A stretch of DNA of 64,000 nt from Syngnathus acus (lineage: Eukaryota > Chordata > Actinopteri > Syngnathiformes > Syngnathidae): positions 12,200,604 through 12,264,603 of the forward strand of contig NC_051105.1 of assembly GCF_901709675.1 (NCBI RefSeq), written 5' to 3'. Position numbers and translations under genes: made by a program. Positions 1-9,126 of this stretch are shown here, one piece after another. The stretch's first letter is position 1. Every line of letters starts with the position of its first letter. Under the pieces are notes generated by a model, which was not told the origin of the DNA, ran no database searches, and saw only the letters and a list, made by a program, of their open reading frames with translations.

Positions 1-512
1 TATCCTTCAACAATCTTTTCATCTTGTATCATCCAGCATGCCCTCTATCCCACGTAACCTGTTTAGGATGAAAGGTGACGAGCCTTTCCCAGGTAACTTT
101 GGGGCCAGAAGCAGGAAGCACCTTGGATTTGTTAACAGTCAATCACAGGACATGTCTAGATTTTTTGGGGGGGAATCGTATCATCAGTGCTGGAATTTAT
201 GTATTTAATCATGCACTAATAATTGTAATAAAAAAAAGATCTAGGTTTCTTGCAAGGACGTAGAACTAACTAGGTGGATTTTGTGGTACTTGTTTTGTCC
301 GCAAATAACTTCATTAGCGCTTATGTCTCCTAATGGAAGTAGCAATGTCCTACTTGCCCCATTAGCCCAGCATCATTAGCCTCGACTCATCTAATCTGGA
401 TAGTGGAGTGCATACTGATACTCCATATAGAGGTCAGAGAAGTATTGGTACAATTTTGCCACAATGTGAGTGTAACGTAAAGCACGGGGGGATACATGTA
501 AGATTTTAGTTT
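1..512. other. No recognisable feature
   Basis: I see no coding region, element terminus or tandem repeat here. There is a short run of eight G near 165-175 and an A-rich run near 230. The sequence looks like ordinary AT-leaning noncoding DNA. Confidence 0.4.
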
Positions 513-556
513 TATATATATATATATATATATAGTATATATATATATATATATGT
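513..556. repeat. (TA)n microsatellite
   Basis: Two blocks of alternating TA are separated by one AGTA interruption. This is a simple repeat of the dinucleotide that pogo/Tc1-type elements use as target, and it lies about 100 bp left of the MITE at 660. Confidence 0.9.
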
Positions 557-777
557 ATGATATAGATATTGTTGAATCGGCTGTGTACAAATGTGTAAAA
601 TGGGTAATGCTAGACATTTCTTTAAAAAAGGGTTTTAATATTTCACTTAAAGGAATGTACCGTAATTTTCGGACTATAAGTCACGTTTCTTTTCATAGTT
701 TGGGTGGGGGGGCGACTTATAATAAGGAGCGACTTATGTGGGGTTTTTTTCAAAAATTTTCAAAAAAAAAAAAAAAA

Positions 778-823
778 GTGAAACCACGATAAACGAACCA
801 CGATGTAGCAAGGGATTACTGTA
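778..823. repeat. Tigger-type terminus inside copy A
   Basis: A segment ending in GAGGGATTACTGTA-type sequence (here AGCAAGGGATTACTGTA), preceded by CGATAAACGAACC, matches the right end of the Tigger-like element at 13295-15044. Equivalent segments sit at the same place in three other pogo-like MITE copies, so it was part of their common ancestor. Confidence 0.75.
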
Positions 824-887
824 ATTTGAATTTCAAGTGACGTCAGCAGCACGACGCAGCGTGGCGGTTGTTTACAAAGAGGACAAA

Positions 888-1007
888 GATTGATCACGGG
901 ATGACGAAGATGACGAAGGGCCCCACGTACTACCAGCATCATTAGCGGCTTTGTTTCTAAGTGACACGGAGGACGAAGAGTTTGAAGGATTTAAGGATTT
1001 GGACTGA
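888..1007 (+). pseudogene. Remnant of pogo-like transposase C-terminal tail
   Basis: Reading forward to the TGA at 1005-1007, the frame gives an acidic stretch and then LSDTEDEEFEGFKDLD before the stop. This aligns with the tail read on the minus strand at 21217-21410 (SDTEDENFIGFSDLE, stop) and with the acidic tail of the frameshifted transposase at 35170-36498 (KSDTEEDDFSGF). The upstream domains are absent, so this is a fossil of the 3' end of a transposase gene and not a gene in itself. That the MITE derives from such a transposon by internal deletion is my inference. Confidence 0.7.
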
Positions 1008-1030
1008 CACAGAAGGTTTGAAAAACTATT

Positions 1031-1260
1031 ATGGCTTTTACGCACGCCCGGTCCTACTCTACGGAGCTCTCTTTCACCTCCGTGGATAGAAGTCGGGGGC
1101 CGGCGCTCGGCCGGGTGGCAGTCCGGGGACGGTGGATGGGGCTCGGTCATGGCTTTTACGCACGCCCGGTCCTATTCTATGGATCTCTCTTCCACCTCCG
1201 TGGCTGGAAGTCCACGCCACCACACGCCTGGAAGTTTGTTTTGTTAAATAAAGAGCCGTT
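1031..1260. repeat. 119-bp tandem unit, about two copies
   Basis: The phrase ATGGCTTTTACGCACGCCCG recurs at 1031 and 1150, giving a 119-bp period. The block contains a GC-rich middle and is followed by AATAAAGAGCCG. The sister copy at 47226 has three units, so the number varies between insertions. Confidence 0.8.
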
Positions 1261-1329
1261 TACCAAACGCACGTCTTTCCTTGTACTTTGTTAACGCCAC
1301 AATATAGTTACTACATACTAGATCTGTGG

Positions 1330-1620
1330 AATAACAACGAGGCTGACGTCAGGGCGCACGCGCGGCGTTGTTGACAAAGGACGAGGAATTTGATCGATGG
1401 ATTTAATGATTTAGAGTGCACAGATGGTTTGATAATATTATTGCTTATATAATAGTTATTTGATATCTAATTTATATATCGTTATATGGGCCTGTGGAAT
1501 ATTTTGAAGTGCAAGCGCCGTCAGCGGCGCGCACCCATTGTTGACAAAGGACGATCGATGGATTTAATGAATTGGAGTGACACAGATGGTTTTATAAACG
1601 TGTTATTTATGTAATAGTTT
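1330..1620. repeat. Degenerate tandem units carrying transposase-tail-like sequence
   Basis: Two successive units of about 165 bp each contain a GACGTCAG/GCCGTCAG-type motif, TTGTTGACAAAGGACGA, then GATGGATTTAATGA and a GGAGTGACACAGATGG-type phrase. The last part reads DGFN(D/E)LE followed by stop in one frame, as in the tail at 888-1007. It looks like repeated duplication of the 3' end of the ancestral element. Confidence 0.65.
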
Positions 1621-1850
1621 TTTTTAATAACTCTGAATGTTACATCAGGCCCGTTCTCAGCTCTTCGTTTGTGTTTATGTCACGTTAGCATACCTATCGT
1701 TTAGCCTGTTGTTGCTCGTTCATGTCTGTTCTTGGTGTTGGATTTTGTCGAATAAATTTCCCCCAAAAATGCGACTTATGCTCTGGAGCGACTTGTATGT
1801 GTTTTTTTTTCACGTTATTGTGCATTTTATGGCTAATGCGACCTATATTG

Positions 1851-2061
1851 GTTATTGGGTTATTATTTATTCATCGCTCATTTTATTTATTAGTTATTTT
1901 TTATTTATTATTTATTGTTTGTGCCTTCTTGTTTTTATTTTGTGTCGTCTGCTTGTATGTCTCGTCACCGTGGGATGGAGGAAACGGAATTTCGGTTTCT
2001 TTGTGTGTCTTGACCTATGAAGGGATTGACAATAAAGCTGACTTTGACTTTGACTTTGATA
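1851..2061 (+). mobile_element. LINE 3' end inserted in MITE copy A
   Basis: This piece matches the 3' untranslated region of the LINE on the minus strand at 22084-22780 and that at 4231-4752. It includes TTGTTTGTGCCTTCTTG, the phrase CACCGTGGGATGG, GACAATAAAG and a terminal repeat of ACTTTG units. The MITE sequence resumes directly after it with ATTCCGGAGCGAC. It is a 5'-truncated insertion without coding capacity. Confidence 0.8.
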
Positions 2062-2095
2062 TTCCGGAGCGACTTTTCGTCCGAAAATTACGGTA

Positions 2096-2857
2096 GTCAA
2101 AACCATGAAGCACTGTTCTTTTAATATGGTAATTGCAGTGAGAGGAAATGTTATAATGCAAATAAAATCATGAAATTTTCAGGTTGTGAAGTTGGGGTGT
2201 GTATCCCTCAAAAAACAAAAAGAAAGTGCCAATTTAGCTTTAAGAGAGTTGAATTTGACTCAGATTATATATTTGTTCCCACTCAAAAATAGAATAAAAA
2301 AAATACACTGTCGCCAGTATCAAATGTTTGGCAATTACTCTGCTCAATTCAGTGTCAAAATTAACTATGGAAAAAAAAGTTGTCTATTTTGTCTTAGTAA
2401 ATACACACTTTATTCTATAAATGTTCAGTTTATTAATTTATGTTAAATTAAGCAGTGTTGTCAGTGTTGTCATTGTCTGGTGTTCCTGAGTTTTCTGTCC
2501 TAATATCAGCCTCTCCCAGTCAGTCCAACTCAGCCAAACGGCGTCAAGAACGGACATACCAGTACCACGTTGTATGCCTTTTGGGTCCCACAGACCCCAA
2601 TTACATGTGTCCCATATTGTTTTTATATCACCGATCACTATGCGGTGCGTGTCCGATAATGCTCACCACTGGTTATCAGTATCTGCTGAATGAATAACGA
2701 TTTGGGGCATATGCAAAAATTCTCAAGTGGAATTTAATACTTTTTAATACCTTTTTAATACCATCACAATATTTTTAATACCAAAACACTATTTCTAGCT
2801 GCATCTATGACAACCTTTCAAACTTCAGTGTTAAGGGTTACTAATAAAGTTACAGAT
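2096..2857. other. Noncoding interval between two MITEs
   Basis: No element ends are recognised. An open frame of 86 codons at 2186-2446 is lysine/asparagine-rich, has no recognisable domain and lies in AT-rich DNA. The stretch 2480-2640 is more GC-rich and could be an old repeat that I do not recognise. Confidence 0.35.
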
Positions 2858-2859
2858 TA

Positions 2860-4078
2860 CAGTATTTTCTGCACTATAAGGCGCACTGGATTATAAAGTG
2901 CACCTTCATTGAATTTTGTATTTTAGAAATGTTTTCACATATAGGGGACACCGGATTAAAAGGCGCATAGAATAGAAGCTACTGCATCAAACTGGGGTTG
3001 ACTCGAGTTGCGGTATGCATCTCCTAGATGAGGCTGTGTTAAAGGGAATGTCAACCCAGTCAATGAAGTCCAAAAACGTCCAACTCCCATTCTGTATGAA
3101 AGTGATACGGTTTGGCTTCTTACTTGGTCCAGCAAACCCCACTCATTTTTGATGGTCATAAACTTTCTTTAGTTTAAAAGAAAAAAGCGAGTGCGTGCGT
3201 TGATGTGTAATGCGTTGATGTTAGAGTGGTGCTCACTCCAACTTATTTTTGCAAGAACCACACGGGAGACAGTATGCCCTTTGAAACACCTGCAGGTGGA
3301 GAGTCATTCGTCGCTGTGCGTACAGCGATGATCGAATGAGGTCTGACTCAGACCTCTTGCAGGAGCATTTTTATTGAGAGAAACAGAGTGGGGGTGAGAG
3401 TGAGGGTGAGAGTGGACAGGATGGGGTTGAAGCCCCTCGCCTGCTGATCAAAGCAAAGCAGGGGGTCTTTTACGACGTTGTGTAAACAAAACAACTTTGA
3501 TTGCTTCCTCTGCAGCTAGTCAATCAGTTCAAAAGATCTTAGCACTTTGTTCTACTACTTTTGTTAAGACAGGACAAGCTAGGTTAATCATTACAGGTTA
3601 CATTCCAACATAATCATACGATCAAGATAATCTGTAAACCCTAACAGTTGATTAGCTTGTTAGCTTTGGTGCCGGGTTTGTGTATGCGCAGTCAAACTTG
3701 CTGCGGTAAGGGTGTGGGTGTGGTTCACTGCGATTGCCTCCCAACAGGCTTACCTGTATGTCACTCAAGCGATGGGATGGATTCTAGCCAAAGGAAAAAT
3801 GTTTTTTTTTTAAATGTCATGCGATCAACCAGTAGTAGCTTACTTCGGTGATGCCCCTGACCACGGTTGCCGTAATGCTGTAAGCGATTCGACCTTGTAA
3901 TTTACTAGTCGTACTGAAACGTACTGAAACATTTTGGCAGAGCGCTGTGTACAACCAGTATGGATCAATAAATTCATCAGTTGATCCATATATATGGCAC
4001 TCTGCATTTTAAGGCGCACTGTGGTTTTTGGAGTAAATCATAGGCTTTTATGTGCGCCCTATTGTGCGGAAAATACAG
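2860..4078. mobile_element. Pogo-terminal MITE, GGCGCAC subfamily
   Basis: TA flanks (2858-2859, 4079-4080) enclose inverted ends CAGTATTTTCTGCACTATAA and GTGCGGAAAATACAG. Subterminal phrases read ATAAGGCGCACTGGATTATA. The right-hand 170 bp, from ACTAGTCGTACTGAAACG onward, match the right part of the large element at 59688-63411, so the two are family members. A solo LTR (3219-3646) sits inside. I see no transposase remnant. Confidence 0.8.
3219..3646. mobile_element. Solo LTR
   Basis: A 428-bp segment begins TGTTAG and ends CTAACA (the canonical TG...CA with a short inverted terminal repeat). It is flanked by an exact 5-bp duplication GTTGA at 3214-3218 and 3647-3651. No internal retroelement region adjoins it, so it is a solo LTR left by recombination between two LTRs. 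A 5-bp duplication fits Gypsy-like or retrovirus-like elements, and I cannot choose between them. It inserted after the surrounding MITE. Confidence 0.85.
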
Positions 4079-4230
4079 TACTGTCATTTTCTCACACAGC
4101 TCTGAGTGGGCAAGTGAATGAAAGGACAAAATATGTTTTCATTATGTGAAGAAAGAGCACGAATCACTTTTGCAGTGCTACACTCTTTCACAATCATTCT
4201 ATGATTGAGGAGTCAGAGAACCATAGGCAA

Positions 4231-4752
4231 CATTGCAGGCCCTACATTGGTGCTTCACTCCCCTCCCTGAAGGCCATTTACACCTCCCATCTCACCCGCA
4301 AGGTGACCACGATTGTGAGTGATGTGAGTCACCCCGTTCACTCTTTGTTTGATCTTCTGCCCTCTGGGAAGAGGTACAGGAGCCTGCGCTCCCGCACCAC
4401 CAGACTCACCAACAGCTTCATACTCCAGGCTGTTAGGATCCTGAACCCTCTCCCCCCTTCTGCGTAGCGTCCTGTACTTTTGAGCTATATTCTGACTGTC
4501 TGCTGTATGCACACTTGCTCCATTTTTGCTCCTCTTATTTATTATGTTATTTGTTTATTTATTATTTATTCATCACTCTTATTTATTCATTGTTTGTGCC
4601 TTCTTGTTTTTACTTTTTGTGTTGTTTACTTGTATGTATATTGTGTACTATGTCTTGTCACCGTGGGATAGTGGGAACGTAATTTCGATCTCTTTGTGTG
4701 TCTTGACGTCAAGAAATTGACAATAAAGCAGACTTTGACTTTTGACTTTGAT
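4231..4752 (+). mobile_element. CR1/L2/Rex-type LINE, 3' end
   Basis: The frame to 4467 encodes the extreme C-terminus of a non-LTR reverse transcriptase protein, with SLPSLKAIYTSHLTRK and LFDLLPSGKRYRSLRSRT. It parallels the copy on the minus strand at 22348-22695. The 3' untranslated region follows, ending in GACAATAAAG and TTTGACT-type short repeats. It is severely 5'-truncated, as expected of target-primed reverse transcription, and cannot move on its own. Confidence 0.85.
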
Positions 4753-4972
4753 TTGCACGCACAATCACACCCACAGACAATTTAAAGTTCTCAATTTGCC
4801 TACCATGCATGTCTTTGGAATGTGGGAGTCAACCGGAGTACCCGGAGAAAACCCATGCAAGCATGGGGAGAACATGCAAACTCCACAAAGGAGGGCTGAA
4901 ATAGAACCCACAACCTCTGCACAGTGAGGCGAATGTGCGAACCACTTGACTACTGTCCTGCCCAACAATAAT
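4753..4972 (-). mobile_element. SINE-like repeat with ATGG-tail family, fragment
   Basis: On the minus strand it matches the middle and head of the dispersed repeat that is complete at 34080-34446: tRNA-like head, then GTTTGCATGTTCTCCCC and the motif CTCCGGTTGACTCCC. The 3' tail is missing. It lies between two LINE pieces of opposite orientation. Confidence 0.7.
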
Positions 4973-4993
4973 AATGATAACAATTCAGATACT

Positions 4994-5703
4994 TCTCAGA
5001 GTCAGAGTCAGCTTTATTGTCAATTCCTTCATGCTAAGACACACAAAGAAACCGAAATTTTGTTTCCCCTATCCCACGGTGACGTGACACAGTACACGAT
5101 TAACATACAAGTAAACAACGGGGGAGAGAGTTCAGGACCCCAACAGCCTGGAGATCACAAACTTCGCCAGTGGCGAGCAGTGCTAGCATCCCACAACAGA
5201 GTCCCGGCACCATTCGTCACGGATGTAGACGCACAGTCCACCTCCTCGCGATGTTCCCCCTCGTACAATGGCCCGATCCGCCCGATAGCACACCAGCCGC
5301 TCCAGATGCACAGCAGTTACGCACTGTCCGGTCCGTAGAACTCACCAGGCATGTTGATGTCCAGCGATCGAACGTTCGCCAGAAGAATGGAAGGCACGGC
5401 CGGGCGAGCTGGGTTGGCCGCCAGCCTGGCCCGGACGCCCAACCGGGGGAGGAATAGCAGGCGAGTCCGGCGACGCCACAGGACGGAGCAGACCGAGCGC
5501 CTTTAATGTCCCCGCTTCAAAGTCCAGATCGCCACAAAACTCGCTTTCGCCGATGTCGAGCAGAACCAGCCCGCCGCACTTGTAGCACAACCCGGTACGA
5601 CGAGACGAACACACAAAACTGTCGGACAAACCCACATTAAACGACAAAACAAAACACCGTTCGGGACAGAGAGAGGCCGCTGCGTGTGCACCCGCCGCCA
5701 TCT
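4994..5703 (-). mobile_element. Internally deleted LINE: 5' end joined to 3' end
   Basis: On the minus strand the piece begins with a GC-rich leader (AAGATGGCGGCGGGTG at about 5703), then encodes the start of a LINE ORF including a recognisable endonuclease stretch (VCYRADRAIVRGG, then GGGLCVYIRDEWCRDSVVGC). Near 5150-5175 it passes directly into the terminal codons and 3' untranslated region of the same type of LINE (CCAGGCTGTTGGGGTCCTGA, then GACAATAAAGCTGACTCTGA). The rest of the endonuclease and the whole reverse transcriptase are missing. The element therefore keeps both natural ends but has lost its centre. Confidence 0.75.
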
Positions 5704-5705
5704 TA

Positions 5706-6094
5706 GTATTAGTATAGTCATAGTTATTGAGAGGCTCTGTTTGCTGTGGATTTTGGTTTTAATTTGTTTTACATGTGACATGTTTTCCTTGGTCACGTGT
5801 GTCTGTCGTTAGGGAATTGTGTTTACCTGTACTTTTCAACCCAGTCCCTTTGGTTAACATATAAACACCCTCAGCCACTTGTGTCTTGTCCAGAAGGTTG
5901 CATGGTGAACTGTGATCTCCTGTTGTGTCACAGTCCGTTACAACCGAAGCTGCATGGCAAGAAGCTCTGCTTGTGCTGCAAGTTCTAAAAAAAAATATGT
6001 AATATGCGGTGGGCTGAGGACTGAGATAGTGGCAACATCTTACTGTTTTGATGTAAGTGTTTTTCAGAAAAGTATTTGTGTTCATTAATTAAGT
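5706..6094. other. No recognisable feature
   Basis: Moderately AT-rich sequence without element ends. Short open frames overlap on both strands, and none shows a domain. Confidence 0.35.
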
Positions 6095-6117
6095 AGAATG
6101 TGCCCTGCGACTGGCTG

Positions 6118-6914
6118 TAGTGATGTGCATTCCAGTTCTTTTAAGTAAACTGAATCTTTAGAATCAGTTCACTCAAAAGATTCGTTCAAAAGAATCGTTC
6201 AACGAAACATTCGCGTATTTAGGCGTATAAATGCATACACAGGTTGTTTAAAAACTATTATAAAGTAAAGTATTATAAAATAAAGATTTCCCAAAGAGAA
6301 GCATAATCTCCCTTGCTGTTGCATATCGGCGCATCCCTTCATGCACATTAGCCATTAGCTTGGAGAAAATGAGCACGAAAGAAGTTGTGTTTCAGTGAGT
6401 GGTTCTTTCTTTCCTTGGCAAATCGTACATCTACATTCTGGCTTACATATTTCACGTTCACTCACTGAATTGTTCACGCCAGGAGACGCAACACGTTCAC
6501 TGACTCATTCGTTGATGCACAGGAAAGCAGTTCACTCATTGACTCGTTCGCGAACGGGAAAGTCAGCACTCGTTCACTCACTGATCAGTTCTCGCGATGA
6601 ACGGGAAATGTAAATCACTCACTCACTGACTCGTTCACTCACAGATCCGGTCAGCTGATGAACGGGAAAATGACTCGTTTGTGAACGGGAAGTTACGTCA
6701 TTTTTCTTCTTCGTTTTGTTTTACGGCGGGGTGGCGCCAGCTTCAATGTGCATTACCGACACCTACTGTGTGGGATATGTTACGTTATTGCATGTTGGTT
6801 GAAGTCATATGAACTGAAAAAATAACTAATCACTTCAGGAAGTGATGCGTTCACTCACGTTCACTGAAAAGAGACGTTCTTTTGAACGAATCGTTCACTC
6901 ACGAGCCAACACTA
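6118..6914. mobile_element. hAT MITE with 8-bp duplication ACTGGCTG
   Basis: The ends TAGTGATGTG and CAACACTA form a short imperfect inverted repeat. The exact 8-bp duplication ACTGGCTG occurs at 6110-6117 and 6915-6922, inside the older SINE-like repeat. The interior is full of variants of TTCACTCACTGACTCGTTCG and GAACGGGAAA, a loose internal repeat. No transposase is encoded. Eight-base duplication is the hAT hallmark. Confidence 0.85.
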
Positions 6915-6987
6915 ACTGGCTGGCGACCAGTTCGGGCTGTCGTCTACCTTTTGCCCAATGTCAGCTGGGATAGGCTCCCAGCACCCC

Positions 6988-7328
6988 TGTCACGCGCCCG
7001 TGCCACACCTTACAGTCGGTAACCTTCCACTCATTCACACCCACGCCCCTCCCATCAAAATACTCACCTGCACTTGTCACTACTAGTTAGCTAGTTACCC
7101 TATTCAAATACCACACAACAGTCAGTCATTGTTAGTACGTCCCCTCATGCTACCCGTGCCTTGTTCCTTGTCTTGTGCCTTGCTTTGATCCTAGTTGCCG
7201 ACCGGATTTGCCGTGTACTGACCGACCACGACTGCTCGTCCCGACCAACTGCCCGTTGCCAATTACGCCCGCTCACCGCCTGCTCCGACCAACTGCCCGA
7301 TCACGACCTTGTCCTCATCTCGCCCCAC
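6988..7328 (+). mobile_element. LTR-like fragment
   Basis: It begins TGTCACGCGCCC and runs through a pyrimidine-rich stretch with repeated CGACCA and CTGCCCG phrases. The order of phrases parallels the solo LTR read on the minus strand at 7846-8391 (TGTCACTTGC, then TGTACTGACC-type and CCTGACCA-type phrases). The expected AATAAA and terminal CA region is not present and I find no target duplication, so it is a truncated relative. Confidence 0.5.
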
Positions 7329-7356
7329 GAAAGCGGTGTTGAAAATGGATGGATGC

Positions 7357-7840
7357 ATTCATAGATACTAAAGTAGAAGTACAGATATTGAAATATACAA
7401 ATGTTTAAATAAAAGTTAAAGTATCAACTCCAGCTTCATAAGAAAATAGATCGCCGTTAACATTATCATATACATATATGCCTATCGTTAACTGCAGAGA
7501 GCTTATAATGATGCATCTCCTTTAATTCAAACCCTGATTCTGATTATGTTGTGTAAAACATCAACAAAACTGAATACAATAACTTTAACTTGAACATTAT
7601 CAACCTGTATTAAAATTAATATGCTACAAAGACACGACATTTAATATTCAAATTGATAAACATTTTTTTTCCAATATTTGTGTATTGTATTCTATATTTG
7701 TTTTCATTTTACACAACCGCCAATTTAATTGAAATTTGGGTTGGTATAGCCTTGGTTATTTAATGGAAATAGTTGCTGTAATTATGACTTTACTGATGAG
7801 TAAATGTTATTGACAGCCTATGACGCATTCCAACAAGCAT
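7357..7840. other. AT-rich noncoding interval
   Basis: AT-rich with many short A and T runs. No element ends and no coding signal. Confidence 0.4.
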
Positions 7841-7845
7841 ACAAA

Positions 7846-8391
7846 TGTCAAGGCAGAGACAGAGTGACCATGTGCAGCAAGGATCTTTATTGGAAATGGG
7901 GAAAGGGGAAACGGATGGCGGCATTGCTGTCTTGGCTGGTGTAGCTGGGTATCTGAGTGGGGACCAGCGGACGACAGAGCCAGAGCTGAAGCCGGTTGCT
8001 GACTGCTGAGCGGCAAACTGGCAGGGCTAAGCAGGTGGTCGGGATGGGCGACGATCAGAAAGAGGTCAAGGACGAGCAATTGGTCAGGACAGGTGGTGAG
8101 CAAAGCGTGGTCAAGTACGGGCAAGTGGTCAGGACGGGCGACAAGCAAAGCGAGTCGGGTCAGTACACCGACAAGGTTGGCGACGGGTATCAGTCGGGCG
8201 GAGTACAGTGAGCATACAAGTGGCATCACTGGGCAGGATAAGAGGATGAACGGGAGTCCGGATTTTAAGTAGGGCCTGTTAACGAGCGGGAACATGTGCT
8301 GGTGATTAGCTGATTACATGGGTGTGGCTGTTAACGTTTGACATCAATGGAACTTTACCGGTCGAGTGGCAGGTGGCGCAAGCAAGTGACA
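7846..8391 (-). mobile_element. Solo LTR, minus orientation
   Basis: On the minus strand the 546-bp segment starts TGTCACTTGC and ends GCCTTGACA, giving a TGTCA...TGACA inverted terminal repeat. The exact 5-bp duplication ACAAA (plus strand) flanks it at 7841-7845 and 8392-8396. AATAAAGATCC lies near its 3' end and would serve as polyadenylation signal. It is rich in CGACCA/CTGACCA repeats. No internal retroelement sequence adjoins, hence solo LTR. A related piece lies at 6988-7328 and a possible one at 53215-53726. Confidence 0.85.
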
Positions 8392-8396
8392 ACAAA

Positions 8397-8827
8397 TTCT
8401 GCTTCTGTCGTTAAGTTGGGAATGAAATTCGAGAACCCCTTGTAAAGTCCTTCATCAAGTAAATAATAAAAGATGCCGATGCTTCAATTTGTGAGGAGTT
8501 ATGAGGAACGATAGGAAAGTTCCCCTCCTTGCTCCCAATTGGTTGTATAACTTGTCAGAAAATAGTTCGTACTTAAGAGCAACGAATGAGGGTATATTTC
8601 CTAAAATGTGTGGTGTACAAGTGGCCCATCCGGAGATTTGAATAAGCAAGGAAGTTCAAGTTAGGCTGTTTGTTCTGTGATGCTCACAGCACCTCTCCTG
8701 ATGGGGAAGATTTCATCATTTCTGCGATAGGGGACGAACCTTGTATGAAATAAACATGGATTTTACATGTGTTTATCCAGATGTGAAACATATTCAAATC
8801 ACATGGAGGGAACAACCTCAAAGTTAA
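8397..8827. other. No recognisable feature
   Basis: Unique-looking noncoding sequence between the solo LTR and a SINE. Confidence 0.35.
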
Positions 8828-9126
8828 AGTTAAATTCCCAATGATCGTCACACACACATCTGGGTGTGGTGAAATTTGTCCTCTGCATTTAACCCATCCC
8901 CGTGTGATTTTGATCCATCCCCTGGGGGAGAGGGGAGCAGTGAGCAGCAGCGGTGTCGCGCTCGGGAATCATTTGTGATCTAACCCCCCAATTCCAACCC
9001 TTAATGCTGAGTGCTAAGCAGGGAGGCAAGGGGTCCCATTCTTATAGTCTTTGGTATGACCCGGCCAGGGTTTGAACCCACAACCTTCCAGTCTCAGGGC
9101 ATACACTCTACCACTAGGCCAAGAGC
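8828..9126 (-). mobile_element. tRNA-derived SINE with AACTTT tail
   Basis: On the minus strand the head TGGCCTAGTGGTAG resembles a pol III A box, and GTGGGTTCAAACCC is a B box. The body includes GGGATGGATCAAAATCACAC and TTAAATGCAGAGGACAAATT, and the end carries AACTTT units. It matches the plus-strand copy at 27218-27513 along its length. It does not fold as a plausible functional tRNA, so I treat it as a SINE. Confidence 0.85.

Larger units (their letters stand above)
660..2093 (+). mobile_element. Pogo-like composite MITE, copy A
   Basis: The element is flanked by TA (658-659 and 2094-2095). Its ends are inverted: CCGTAATTTTCGGACTATAA at the left, and TCCGAAAATTACGG at the right. Subterminal sequence repeats the phrase GCGACTTAT. 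Inside, in order, are a Tigger-type terminus (778-823), a remnant of transposase C-terminal coding sequence (888-1007), a 119-bp tandem unit (1031-1260), duplicated tail units (1330-1620) and a LINE 3' end inserted near the right end (1851-2061). Copies at 30450-32962 (reversed) and 46862-48350 share this architecture. No complete transposase is encoded, so it is non-autonomous. TA duplication and the encoded tail point to the pogo group of the Tc1/mariner superfamily. Confidence 0.85.
6095..7356 (+). mobile_element. SINE-like repeat split by a hAT and an LTR-like piece
   Basis: The 3' part of the ATGG-tailed repeat is scattered here: GCCCTGCGACTGGCTG up to 6117, GGCGACCAGTTCGGGCTG to GGCTCCCAGCACC at 6915-6988, and GCGGTGTTGAAAATGGATGG at 7329-7356. 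The hAT at 6118-6914 and the LTR-like segment at 6988-7328 interrupt it, so it is older than both. Confidence 0.7.

Noticed and set aside
1637-2096. Two overlapping hydrophobic frames of about 125 codons resembling membrane proteins
   Set aside because: They run through the right end of MITE copy A and the inserted LINE tail. T-rich DNA gives the hydrophobicity.
3360-3480. Purine-rich GTGAGAGTGAGGGTGAGAG stretch as a separate minisatellite
   Set aside because: It lies wholly inside the solo LTR and has only about three imperfect units.
5342-5701. 119-codon minus-strand frame as a host gene
   Set aside because: It lies in the GC-rich 5' leader of a LINE whose endonuclease coding follows in another frame.
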